Below are positions 22,996 through 30,673 of a DNA stretch of 53,381 nucleotides, piece after piece. Below the pieces are notes generated by a model, which saw only the letters and a list, made by a program, of their open reading frames with translations, had not been told where the DNA came from and made no database searches. Source of the DNA: Prolixibacteraceae bacterium (GTDB lineage Bacteria; Bacteroidota; Bacteroidia; Bacteroidales; Prolixibacteraceae); assembly GCA_003457135.1 (NCBI GenBank), contig DMSQ01000083.1:1-53381 (forward strand), given 5' to 3'. Positions within the stretch are counted from its first letter, which is position 1. Each line of letters opens with the position of its first letter. The translations under genes were made by a program, and so were the position numbers.

Positions 22996-24243
22996 TCACT
23001 CCGAACTTTTTTTCAGGTTATAAACCATCAGGCTTTCACCATGCCGAACAAACAGTTTTCCGTCGAAGATAGCTGGATGTGACCAATGCGGACCGGTTCC
23101 TTTTTCAATTTTGAATGAACTGACCAGTTCAAACTTCTCAGGATTTGGTTTGACAAGCGCCAGGTGTCCGGATTTTTCTTCCTGACAATAAAGCATTCCA
23201 TCGGCCGAAATGATTGGCCCTTTGTTGAACCATTTTGTTTCGTACATGGTTTTCCCGGAATTCCAGTCCACGCAAATCCAGTTTCCGTTTGTATTATTTG
23301 TCCAGTTCGAGCCAAAGACATAATTTCCAACTTTCACTGCCCCGCCAATATGATTGTCAAAATCGGGATTAGTCCATTTGAGTGTTACAGAACGGCCATC
23401 GGCGGCCAAACTCAGCATGATGGCCGGATGGTCGTATCCGCTGATTATTAATATTTCGCTGTTATAATAAAGTGGAGTATTGGTATTGGCTCCAATTCCA
23501 CTTTGCCCGGTATGATACTGAACCAGATTAAATGACCAGATTATATCACCGTTTTCAATATTAATTGCCAGCAGATCTTTGGCTGTTTGGGCCAACAATA
23601 ACTTTAAACCGGCTTTTTCGATGATTACAGAAGAAGCATAAGCGCGGGTTCCTCCTAAACTTCTGGTTTTCCATATCAGCTTCCCTTCAGTTTTACTCAA
23701 AGCAACAACCGAAGTTTCTTCTCCACCAGTCACATAAAAAACGACATTATCTGAAACGGCCACTGATTCAGAAATCCCCCATTTGTGCGGTTCTCCTTTA
23801 TAATTGGAGTTGGCATCCACTGTCCAGATCAGTTTACCTGAGACCGCATCCACACAAGCGACCTCTCCCATTCCACTGACCAAATAAATCAGGTTGTTTT
23901 CGATAGTGGGAGTACATCGTGTTTCCGGATAAGTGCGGGCCCAGGCCAGTCCGTAAACGGTTTCCCAATTCTTTTTTCCTTTCAAATTATAGGATGAAAC
24001 AACATCGAGTGTATCTTTCCTTCCGGTGACAAAAATGGTGTTTTTATAAAAAACGGGTGATGAGTAACCATTTCCGATTTCCTTCAGTTCGAGCAGAAGT
24101 TGGGGTCCACCCTCCGGCCAGCTTTTCAGAAGATTTTGATCCGAATAAATTCCGGAACGGTTTGGTCCGCGCCATTCGGCCAATTCCTGCGAAAATAGGT
24201 TCCCGGAGAAAATACAGGTCAGTATTAAAATAATCAGCCTCAT
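22996..24243 (-). CDS. exported PQQ-like propeller protein, tandem copy 3
   Basis: Protein of 415 residues with a signal peptide (RLIILILTCIFSGNLFS, cleavage before QELAEW). The mature N terminus reads AEWRGPNRSGIYSDQNLLKSWP, matched by the two genes upstream (WRG-x-N-x-x-G and LL-x-x-WP). Blades carry turns such as DAVSGKLIWTV, SKTEGKLIWKT and NIENGDIIWSF. It is the last of three consecutive homologous genes on the minus strand, which probably arose by tandem duplication. Predicted periplasmic or outer-membrane associated. Enzymatic activity is not supported by any visible cofactor ligand; a scaffold or ligand-binding role like that of BamB is an alternative. Confidence 0.88.
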   Translation of the reverse strand: MRLIILILTCIFSGNLFSQELAEWRGPNRSGIYSDQNLLKSWPEGGPQLLLELKEIGNGYSSPVFYKNTIFVTGRKDTLDVVSSYNLKGKKNWETVYGLAWARTYPETRCTPTIENNLIYLVSGMGEVACVDAVSGKLIWTVDANSNYKGEPHKWGISESVAVSDNVVFYVTGGEETSVVALSKTEGKLIWKTRSLGGTRAYASSVIIEKAGLKLLLAQTAKDLLAINIENGDIIWSFNLVQYHTGQSGIGANTNTPLYYNSEILIISGYDHPAIMLSLAADGRSVTLKWTNPDFDNHIGGAVKVGNYVFGSNWTNNTNGNWICVDWNSGKTMYETKWFNKGPIISADGMLYCQEEKSGHLALVKPNPEKFELVSSFKIEKGTGPHWSHPAIFDGKLFVRHGESLMVYNLKKSSE

Positions 24244-24244
24244 A

Positions 24245-24300
24245 TAATTATCAGAATAAAATTTGAAAATTTGAAAATTCGATAATTTGGCAATCAGTAA
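24245..24300. repeat. degenerate tandem words (AATTTGAAA type)
   Basis: AAATTTGAAAATTTGAAAATTC and related words, trimmed here to the core AATTTGAAAATTTGAAAA, fill the spacer between tandem copies 2 and 3 of the propeller genes, followed by CAATCAGTAATCATCAATCA. Confidence 0.45.
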
Positions 24301-24318
24301 TCATCAATCAAAAATCTT

Positions 24319-25557
24319 CTAGACTTTAATATTATACACAAATAATATATCGCCGTGGCGCAGGTAAAGTTTGCCATTTGCAATAAACGGGTGCGACCAG
24401 AAAGGACCGGTTCCGCCTTTCAATTTAAACGAACTGATCACTTCAAAATTATTTTGATCAGGTTTTACCAACGCAACAGTTCCTGCCTTTTCTTCGAGGA
24501 TATAAAACAGACCGTCGGCATAAATTAGCGCTCCTTTGGTCAACCATTCGGTTTCGTATTTTACTTCACCGGTTTCCCAGTTCATGCTAACCCATTTACC
24601 TTTGCTGTTGCTTTGCCAATTCGAGCCAAAAATATAGCCATCCAATTCGATGAGGCCGTGGTGGTGGTTATCGAGTATCAAATTGCTCCATTTTTCAGTC
24701 GCCGATTTTCCGTCTTCGCTCATGGTGACCATTACATTGCGGTAATCGTAACCCATCGAAATAAAGATGTCGCGCCCTTTAACAACCGGAGTATTTGCCC
24801 AAATCAGCCCGGGCTGGTCCCATTTGGCTCCATCCCAGTATTTAAAAGTCCAAACCACCTTACCGGTTGCCGGTTCAAGAGCGATCAGATGAGTTCCGGT
24901 AGCAGCCAGAATATACCTGAATTGTTTAAATTCATAAACGATTGGTGAAATATAACAACGGGGACCGCCAACTGATTCGCTTTGCCAAACGGGTTTACCG
25001 GTCATTTTATCGAAAGCGACTACCGAAGTTTTTGCTCCTCCGGGACTGCAAATCACTTTATCATCTACAATAAGCGGAGATTCTGAAACACCCCAGATGT
25101 GCCATTCGGCATTGTAATCCTTGTCAACATTCACTTTCCAACGAATTGCACCGTCCGTAACATTCAGACATACTAATTCGCCTGTTCCGCTGATAATATA
25201 AACACGATCTCCCTCAATCGTTGGAGTACTTCGTGTTTCAGGAAATGATTTGGTCCATGAACGTCCATAAGCCACTTTCCATTTAATCTGTCCTTCAGGA
25301 GTGATGCACGAAAGGTAATCGAGCGTATCAATCATTCCGGTAGCAAAAATGAACTTGTCGGTTGAAACAACCGACGAATATCCTTTCCCGATTCCTTCCA
25401 CCTGAAGCAACAATTCGGGACCAGCCTCCGGCCATTTTTTCAATAATCCGGTATCGGTAAATTTACCATCGCGGTTTGCTCCGCGCCATTGAACCGGTTG
25501 CGAAACTGCGATCAGAACAATCAATAAAAAGGCAATAGTTAATTTTATCTGTTTCAT
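24319..25557 (-). CDS. exported PQQ-like propeller protein, tandem copy 2
   Basis: Protein of 412 residues with a signal peptide (LTIAFLLIVLIAVS, cleavage before QPVQW). It opens with VQWRGANRDGKFTDTGLLKKWP, like its neighbours. Blade turns include NVTDGAIRWKV, DKMTGKPVWQS, EPATGKVVWTF and NWETGEVKYET. It is closest to tandem copy 3: both share the GPxLLLxxxGxGKGYSS-type segment, the TRSTPTIE or TRCTPTIE strand and the FWSHP/HWSHP end. It follows copy 1 after 24 bp and precedes copy 3 after a repeat-filled spacer of 75 bp. Same uncertainty about function. Confidence 0.88.
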   Translation of the reverse strand: MKQIKLTIAFLLIVLIAVSQPVQWRGANRDGKFTDTGLLKKWPEAGPELLLQVEGIGKGYSSVVSTDKFIFATGMIDTLDYLSCITPEGQIKWKVAYGRSWTKSFPETRSTPTIEGDRVYIISGTGELVCLNVTDGAIRWKVNVDKDYNAEWHIWGVSESPLIVDDKVICSPGGAKTSVVAFDKMTGKPVWQSESVGGPRCYISPIVYEFKQFRYILAATGTHLIALEPATGKVVWTFKYWDGAKWDQPGLIWANTPVVKGRDIFISMGYDYRNVMVTMSEDGKSATEKWSNLILDNHHHGLIELDGYIFGSNWQSNSKGKWVSMNWETGEVKYETEWLTKGALIYADGLFYILEEKAGTVALVKPDQNNFEVISSFKLKGGTGPFWSHPFIANGKLYLRHGDILFVYNIKV

Positions 25558-25581
25558 TTATAGTTTGTTTAATATCTTTTT

Positions 25582-26796
25582 TTATTCCGAAATTTTATAG
25601 GCAATTAATACATTACCATGCCTTACATATAAAATCCCGTTATGGATTACCGGATGTGCCCAATGCTGCTCTGAACCCAAAGCCACTTTTGTTTTGCTCA
25701 TTATTTTTAATCCGGAAGGATTGGCATCGGCCATAAACAATTCACCTTTTTCGGAATAGCCAATCAGCTTTTTGTTGGCCGCAATGGCAACTCCTTTACC
25801 AACTTCGGTTGAAGAATATTTTTGTTCGCCTGTTTTCCAGTCGATACATTGCCAGCTTCGGCCATTATCGCCCGATCCATAAATAAAGCCATCAAAAAAT
25901 ACTGCACCTCCCTGACGATTGTCCAGACTTTTAATCTCCCATTCCTTTGTTACTGAGCTCCCATCGGCGCTAAGTTTCAATTTTTCGCCTCCCTGTCCCC
26001 AACCGCTAAAAACAAACAGGCCTCCGTCATGATAAATTGGAGTATTTGGATGAACGGCCCACTCATTGGGATGTGCAAAATTCCAAAGCATTTTTCCCGT
26101 AGTTGCATCAATTCCCAAAACGTGGCTGGCAGTATGTGTTACGAGCAACTGACGGGCCGGCAATTGGATCAACAGAGGAGTACAATAGGCTGATAATTCA
26201 CCTAATCCCGTACAATTCCAGATAGTTTCGCCTGTCATCCGGTTCAAAGCCATAACGTTATTCGTTTTCCCGCCGGGGGTACAAAATAATTTTTCGCCAC
26301 TAACCAGAATTGATTCGGTATAACCCCAGGTAATGTTTATTCCATCCATTTGAGTTAAAAAATCTTTCTCCCAAACTGGTTTTCCTGATTTAAGATCGAG
26401 GCAGGTTAATTTTCCGTTTCCAGTTAACAAATAAGCCAGATCGCCCACAATAGTTGGTGTTGAGCGTGTTCCGGGATAACTGGTGTCAAACTCTTTCCCG
26501 TATTGAAATTGCTGAAGTTCTTTCCCGTTCTGGTCGAGCACAAACAATACAGCTTGTCCGTTAACCATTCCGTTTACATATATTTTATTGTTGGCAAATG
26601 CCGGAGACGAGAATCCCTGTCCGAGTTTATCAAAAGTCCAGATGATTTGAGGGCCGTCGGTTGGCCATTGGGGCAGAAGTTTATCAACCATGTATATTCC
26701 TGATGAATTTATGCCACGCCATTTGGTGGCGTCCTGAGCGTTGGTAATTAAAGAAAGGCAGACAAACAAAATCGCAAAAGAAGTTAATCGTTTCAT
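25582..26796 (-). CDS. exported PQQ-like propeller protein, tandem copy 1
   Basis: Protein of 404 residues with a signal peptide (LTSFAILFVCLSLITNA, cleavage before QDATKW). It opens with TKWRGINSSGIYMVDKLLPQWP. Blade turns include DLKSGKPVWEK, NRMTGETIWNC, DATTGKMLWNF and DWKTGEQKYSS. It is the most diverged of the three tandem copies and the first on the minus strand, so the array's promoter should be in 26797-27007, where I see no clear TAnnTTTG box. It ends with the same HWAHPVIHNG-L-YVRHGN block as the other two (WSHP, RHG). Predicted extracytoplasmic. Confidence 0.88.
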   Translation of the reverse strand: MKRLTSFAILFVCLSLITNAQDATKWRGINSSGIYMVDKLLPQWPTDGPQIIWTFDKLGQGFSSPAFANNKIYVNGMVNGQAVLFVLDQNGKELQQFQYGKEFDTSYPGTRSTPTIVGDLAYLLTGNGKLTCLDLKSGKPVWEKDFLTQMDGINITWGYTESILVSGEKLFCTPGGKTNNVMALNRMTGETIWNCTGLGELSAYCTPLLIQLPARQLLVTHTASHVLGIDATTGKMLWNFAHPNEWAVHPNTPIYHDGGLFVFSGWGQGGEKLKLSADGSSVTKEWEIKSLDNRQGGAVFFDGFIYGSGDNGRSWQCIDWKTGEQKYSSTEVGKGVAIAANKKLIGYSEKGELFMADANPSGLKIMSKTKVALGSEQHWAHPVIHNGILYVRHGNVLIAYKISE

Positions 26797-27007
26797 GTGT
26801 GTGTGGCTTAAAATTGATTTTGGTAAAAGTATTAAGGATCGGTCAGTAATACAACATGGTACAATATTTAATCAGGTTCTAAATAGTAAGATTCATTAAC
26901 AAATTATAACCTGAATAAAAATACGTTATATCACTGATTAACTGCCATTTAATTAGAATTAATTCAATGGATAAATTTTCCTTATTAAAAAAATATGAAA
27001 GGGATCG

Positions 27008-27391
27008 TTACAACCGGGAGAACAATTCAACAAACAATTTATCCTGTAACGGTTTCTCCATAAAATCGTCCATGCCAGCTTCGAGGCATTCTTCCTTTTT
27101 GTCAGAAATATCATTTCCTGTCAGGGCAACAATAAAAACACGGTTTATCTGCCCGGTTTCCTTCTCAAAAGCACGAATTTGACGCGACGCTTCAAGGCCA
27201 TTCATTACAGGCATCTGCATATCCATTAAAATCAAATTGTACAAATTTTGCTGATACATTTCCAAAGCTTCCTTTCCGTTTGAGGCAATGTCGCATTTAA
27301 CACCCATGTGCCTGAATGTCAGTATCATGATGCGTTGATTTATTTTATCATCCTCGGCAAGTAAAATTTTCAGATTTGGATTAAATTCCAT
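27008..27391 (-). CDS. stand-alone response regulator receiver domain
   Basis: CheY-like protein of 127 residues with no output domain. The receiver residues are all present: acidic pocket at 13-15 (EDD), phospho-acceptor Asp57 in LILMDMQMP, Thr91 in VALTGND and Lys113 in MEKPL. The sequence is of the type usually found as the C-terminal receiver of hybrid histidine kinases (LLAEDDKINQR, MDMQMPVMNGLEASRQIR). It could therefore be a phosphate shuttle, or a fragment of a former hybrid kinase. No histidine kinase or phosphotransfer gene lies in the window. It is monocistronic, with about 200 bp of non-coding DNA on either side. Confidence 0.9.
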   Translation of the reverse strand: MEFNPNLKILLAEDDKINQRIMILTFRHMGVKCDIASNGKEALEMYQQNLYNLILMDMQMPVMNGLEASRQIRAFEKETGQINRVFIVALTGNDISDKKEECLEAGMDDFMEKPLQDKLFVELFSRL

Positions 27392-27588
27392 GAGGTATTC
27401 TTAATTTATTTATAAGTAACCAGATACTCACTTTTTAATGGTCAAATTTTAAAATCGTAAATATAAGGATTAAGTTAGTTAGGGAATTTATTCCTGCTTC
27501 TAATTTAACGGGCGAATCCCGATTTTATGTAAACTGAAAGTCTTCAGTAAAAATTTGACCGTGGAAAATAAAAATACGATACCTGGTA

Positions 27589-28146
27589 TTATACGGAAAG
27601 CACTGCAATATCTGGCGTAAGGCGCTTAAGATCATTGATAAAGTCCATCATAAACGAAGAGTAAATTCTCAAACTTTCAGATAAAATCAGATGATATTTA
27701 TGGACAAAATTGGATAAATCCTCCTCAGTGTAAATCATCTGAAGTTCATCTAAAAATTCCCAGCGTTTTTCCTCAAACCAATGCTCGTTTCGAAGTAGCC
27801 TACGCTCACCATATTTATTAAAATAGTACAAATAGAGTCGCTTTGAACCTTTAACCGACTGATCTGAATTAAGTTTGGCCAGGGCTCCGGAATAAGCACG
27901 CAGGAGATACCAGTAACGGTTCAGGTTATCTGAATACTCAACCAAATATTTTAAGTTCGATAAAGATTTGTAGAAGTTCGCGATATTGCCATCATTCAGG
28001 TACGATTCAAGTAAATCCAATTCGATAGGCGTATAGTAAAAAAAGTCAGCAAAGAAATCCCGTGAAAGCTTTATCGCCAGATCATGATCCACTTCATTCA
28101 TAAACGAAGACTCAAAATATTCTTTGAATGGTTTAGCTATATTCAT
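27589..28146 (-). CDS. hypothetical protein, 185 residues
   Basis: I do not recognise this protein. It is soluble and helical, rich in Leu, Tyr and Phe, with repeated aromatic patches (FFADFFYYTPIELDLL, YLYYFNKYGERR, IYSSFMMDFIND). No signal peptide, membrane helix or Cys motif is visible. A candidate -7 box, TAAATTTG on the minus strand (28164-28171), lies 18 bp before the ATG, without a clear -33 element. The gene stands alone between the receiver protein and the ribose transporter gene. A phosphorelay link with the receiver domain can be guessed only from adjacency. Confidence 0.7.
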   Translation of the reverse strand: MNIAKPFKEYFESSFMNEVDHDLAIKLSRDFFADFFYYTPIELDLLESYLNDGNIANFYKSLSNLKYLVEYSDNLNRYWYLLRAYSGALAKLNSDQSVKGSKRLYLYYFNKYGERRLLRNEHWFEEKRWEFLDELQMIYTEEDLSNFVHKYHLILSESLRIYSSFMMDFINDLKRLTPDIAVLSV

Positions 28147-28308
28147 TGATTTTAATCTTTAACCAAATTTAATCAAAAATAAATATAGAATCTAACCACA
28201 CAATGAACCAATGTTTAAACTCAGTATATGAACTTTCAAACAGTTGTTCTGACTGATCAAATCATTTTTTTCCGAAAAGAAATAATCATCCTGAGAAAAT
28301 ATACAGGT

Positions 28309-29304
28309 TTATATTCCGGCATAAATGATCATTCCAATGCCAACAAAAAATAATAAAAACATGGTTGTCAACAGGCCAGCAATACTTTTCACCCCTTTGA
28401 ATTCTTTCCAGATAAACACTCCCCACGAAGCAGCAACCAGGGTTGCGCCCTGCCCCAGTCCATACGAAATGGCAAACCCGGCTTTTCCGGCAGCAATAAT
28501 GCTGAAAGTCATCCCGACACACCAAATCATTCCTCCCAGAATACCGGTAAAATGTTCTTTCAGGTTTCCTTTAAAATACTGCGAATAAGTAACCGGAACA
28601 CCTTCAAACGGCTTCCTCATCAGTATCGAATTAAAAAGGAAATTACTGATCAGAATTCCGGCCGAAAAAATAAAAACTGCCGTGTAGGGCGTTAGTAAAC
28701 CAGTTTCAGGAGCTTCAAAATTGGTCACCATCGAACTGGCCACAAACCGGTAAAACAGGGCCATCAATATACCTCCGACCACTGATAAAACGATTCCTTT
28801 GGTAGGGACTTTATGCGACTGGGAAGTTTTTTTCCGATACGCCAGCGCATCAAGTACAATGGCTACGGTTATCAATGCAACGCCAATAAACAGCCAAAAG
28901 GCATTTCCCTGCGGATTAGCCAGATAATTGATGACCACACCCAACACGAGTGCAATGCCGATGCCGACCGGAAAAGCAACCGACATACCTGCAATTGCAA
29001 TGGCTGCGACAATCAGAATGTTTGCCGCGTTAAAAATAATTCCACCCAGCAGGGCGCTTCCAATATTACTAAAACCGGCCTGACTGATATCTTCCACAAA
29101 ACCACGTCCCTGTTCACCCGAACTACCGATTGTGAACGAGAATATCAGTGACATCAGGAGAATACCGATCACATAATCCCAGTAAAACAGCTCGAAACGC
29201 CACGATTTCTGGGCCAATTTCTGGGTATTGGCCCATGAACCCCAACACAACATGGTAACCACACAGAGGATTACAGCTAGTGAATATGAACTTACGATGT
29301 ACAT
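28309..29304 (-). CDS. sugar/nucleoside permease of the DMT/RhaT-like superfamily (RbsT-like)
   Basis: Integral membrane protein of 331 residues with about ten hydrophobic helices across the whole length. The opening MLCWGSWANTQKLAQKSWRF and the YYDYVIG-like FYWDYVIGILL helix are typical of the GRP/ureide-permease/RhaT branch of the drug/metabolite superfamily. Members of this branch in Bacteroides sit beside ribokinase, nucleoside hydrolase and ADP-ribosylglycohydrolase genes, and one has been shown to support ribose use (RbsT). The same neighbours are present here. I therefore infer ribose or nucleoside uptake across the inner membrane. It follows the nucleoside hydrolase gene after 94 bp and ends the module. 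Confidence 0.82.
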   Translation of the reverse strand: MYIVSSYSLAVILCVVTMLCWGSWANTQKLAQKSWRFELFYWDYVIGILLMSLIFSFTIGSSGEQGRGFVEDISQAGFSNIGSALLGGIIFNAANILIVAAIAIAGMSVAFPVGIGIALVLGVVINYLANPQGNAFWLFIGVALITVAIVLDALAYRKKTSQSHKVPTKGIVLSVVGGILMALFYRFVASSMVTNFEAPETGLLTPYTAVFIFSAGILISNFLFNSILMRKPFEGVPVTYSQYFKGNLKEHFTGILGGMIWCVGMTFSIIAAGKAGFAISYGLGQGATLVAASWGVFIWKEFKGVKSIAGLLTTMFLLFFVGIGMIIYAGI

Positions 29305-29324
29305 GGTGAATGATTTAGGATTGA

Positions 29325-29402
29325 TTAGTTATTATTGGTTGTCTGGTTGTCGTTTGTTCTGTCTCTTTGGATATTGGTTATTCGGTATTGAATATTGGTT
29401 AT
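29325..29402. repeat. degenerate tandem words (TATTGGTTATT type)
   Basis: The spacer between transporter and nucleoside hydrolase is built of imperfect copies of TATTGGTTAT, GGTTGTCTGGTTGTC and GGTATTGAATATTGGTT. Same class as the other word-repeat spacers. Confidence 0.45.
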
Positions 29403-30403
29403 TTCTTTTTTGGTTCGAATAGCATTAAATCATCCAGAATGCCGGCAATTTTCTGATACGGATATTTATGAACCAGAAATGAATGTTGCGAATTCTTTTC
29501 TGCATTCCAGGTATTTGATCCATCGGGATTGCAAATAAAAGTTCCGTTTCCGATCACATAGAAATAATCTTCAGGATTACGTACAGCGCACAAAACAGCG
29601 GTATGGTCCCACGAATTGCGGTTGAGGGATTGCCTGTTTTCGTAATTCGACAAACAATACTTATAAGCCCACTGAACCGGACTTCCCTTTGTTCCCTCAG
29701 TTGCCACTTTATTTCCTGTCATGATTTTGACACCGATCTCGAAGCCACTGAAAAGAATCGGAGTTGGCCAGTTTTGAAAAACGTACACCGAAGCTTTGGC
29801 ATGTTGATTCACATTAAATTCGTTCCCTTCAGGAAAACCTCCCGCCATCGCCACCCAGTTCTTTACTTTTTTGGCCACTAATTCTTTTCCTGACAGTTTA
29901 CTATATTGATCAGGTTCTGTTTTTAACAGGGTTTCAAGGTTGGAAAGAAATCCAACGGTCACAATCACCACACTTTGATCTTTTTGGGCTGCCAGTACTT
30001 TCCGGTAAACTTCGGTTGCCGAAGGATAATCAGCATTGGTTTTCAATTTGGGCAAATATTTTATCACGAGTGAATCGTTCCAGTGATTGGGGCACGAAAA
30101 CTTTGGCGCATCCGGTCCGGGAAAGCCAATCGGAATGTTCGGTTTCTGAAAATAGCGGTTAAAAACCTCCAGAGTTGGCGCAATATACGGGTAACCATCA
30201 CTGGCCAGGGTGGCTAAAATTTCACATTCTCCCTTTGCAGCCAGGGCATGTAAAATAGTAATGGCACCTACATCATCAAAATCGGGTCCCATATCGGTGT
30301 CGAAAATGATTTTGACAGGTTTGGCAGGTTTTTGGGCATTTACCGGCTGTTCAAAACCAAGCAAGAGACTGAAAGCAACTATCAGGAAAATCGAATGTTT
30401 CAT
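29399..30403 (-). CDS. exported nucleoside hydrolase
   Basis: Inosine/uridine-preferring nucleoside hydrolase family, 334 residues from the ATG at 30403. That start begins a signal peptide (HSIFLIVAFSLLLGF, cleavage near VNA). The longer frame to 30514 reads through word repeats and is rejected. The calcium-binding catalytic cluster is at residues 35-44 (DTDMGPDFDD). A conserved NSWDHTAVLCAV segment near residue 275 supplies the second active-site Asp. It splits ribonucleosides into free base and ribose, here probably in the periplasm. With the ADP-ribosylglycohydrolase, ribokinase and transporter genes it forms a ribose-scavenging set. Confidence 0.9.
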   Translation of the reverse strand: MKHSIFLIVAFSLLLGFEQPVNAQKPAKPVKIIFDTDMGPDFDDVGAITILHALAAKGECEILATLASDGYPYIAPTLEVFNRYFQKPNIPIGFPGPDAPKFSCPNHWNDSLVIKYLPKLKTNADYPSATEVYRKVLAAQKDQSVVIVTVGFLSNLETLLKTEPDQYSKLSGKELVAKKVKNWVAMAGGFPEGNEFNVNQHAKASVYVFQNWPTPILFSGFEIGVKIMTGNKVATEGTKGSPVQWAYKYCLSNYENRQSLNRNSWDHTAVLCAVRNPEDYFYVIGNGTFICNPDGSNTWNAEKNSQHSFLVHKYPYQKIAGILDDLMLFEPKKK

Positions 30404-30477
30404 GGTTAAATGGTTGAATGGTTGAAATCGGTTCTGAATCATATTTGAATGTCGTTTAGTTAGTTTTTTTGAGTTCG

Positions 30478-30554
30478 ACGCTTTCAGGTCTAACGACGCT
30501 GAAAGGTCTATCATTACTGGAAAACCTGACAGCGTCCGAATGACCTGTCAGCGT
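30478..30554. repeat. four-copy 13-bp palindromic element
   Basis: The 13-mer ACGCT-nnn-AGGTC occurs four times: 30478-30490 and 30496-30508 forward, 30523-30535 and 30542-30554 reversed (the copy at 30523 ends AGGTT). The three central bases vary (TTC, GAA, GTC, GAC). The two pairs can fold onto each other. It lies within the 270-bp spacer between the nucleoside hydrolase and ADP-ribosylglycohydrolase genes, which otherwise holds nothing I can name. Confidence 0.65.
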
Positions 30555-30673
30555 TTCAAATCCTTAACTAAACAACATTGAATCATATTTATTCTTCCTC
30601 ATAAGTTTCGGGAAAACGTCATTTATGACTAGGAAAAATAACTTTTCTAATGGATCATGACTCTTTCCTGATT

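Noticed and set aside
7405..26796. PQQ-dependent dehydrogenases
   Set aside because: The propellers match the PQQ-like/BamB repeat pattern, but I see no vicinal Cys pair, no typical Trp-docking and metal-ligand set and no heme-binding CxxCH in any of them, so catalytic quinoproteins are not supported.
5041..29402. CRISPR-like arrays in the word-repeat spacers
   Set aside because: The repeats are short, imperfect and contiguous, without regular unique spacers, and no cas genes are near.
29399..30514. Longer nucleoside hydrolase with 37 extra N-terminal residues
   Set aside because: The extra part reads through tandem words and precedes a clean signal peptide at 30403.
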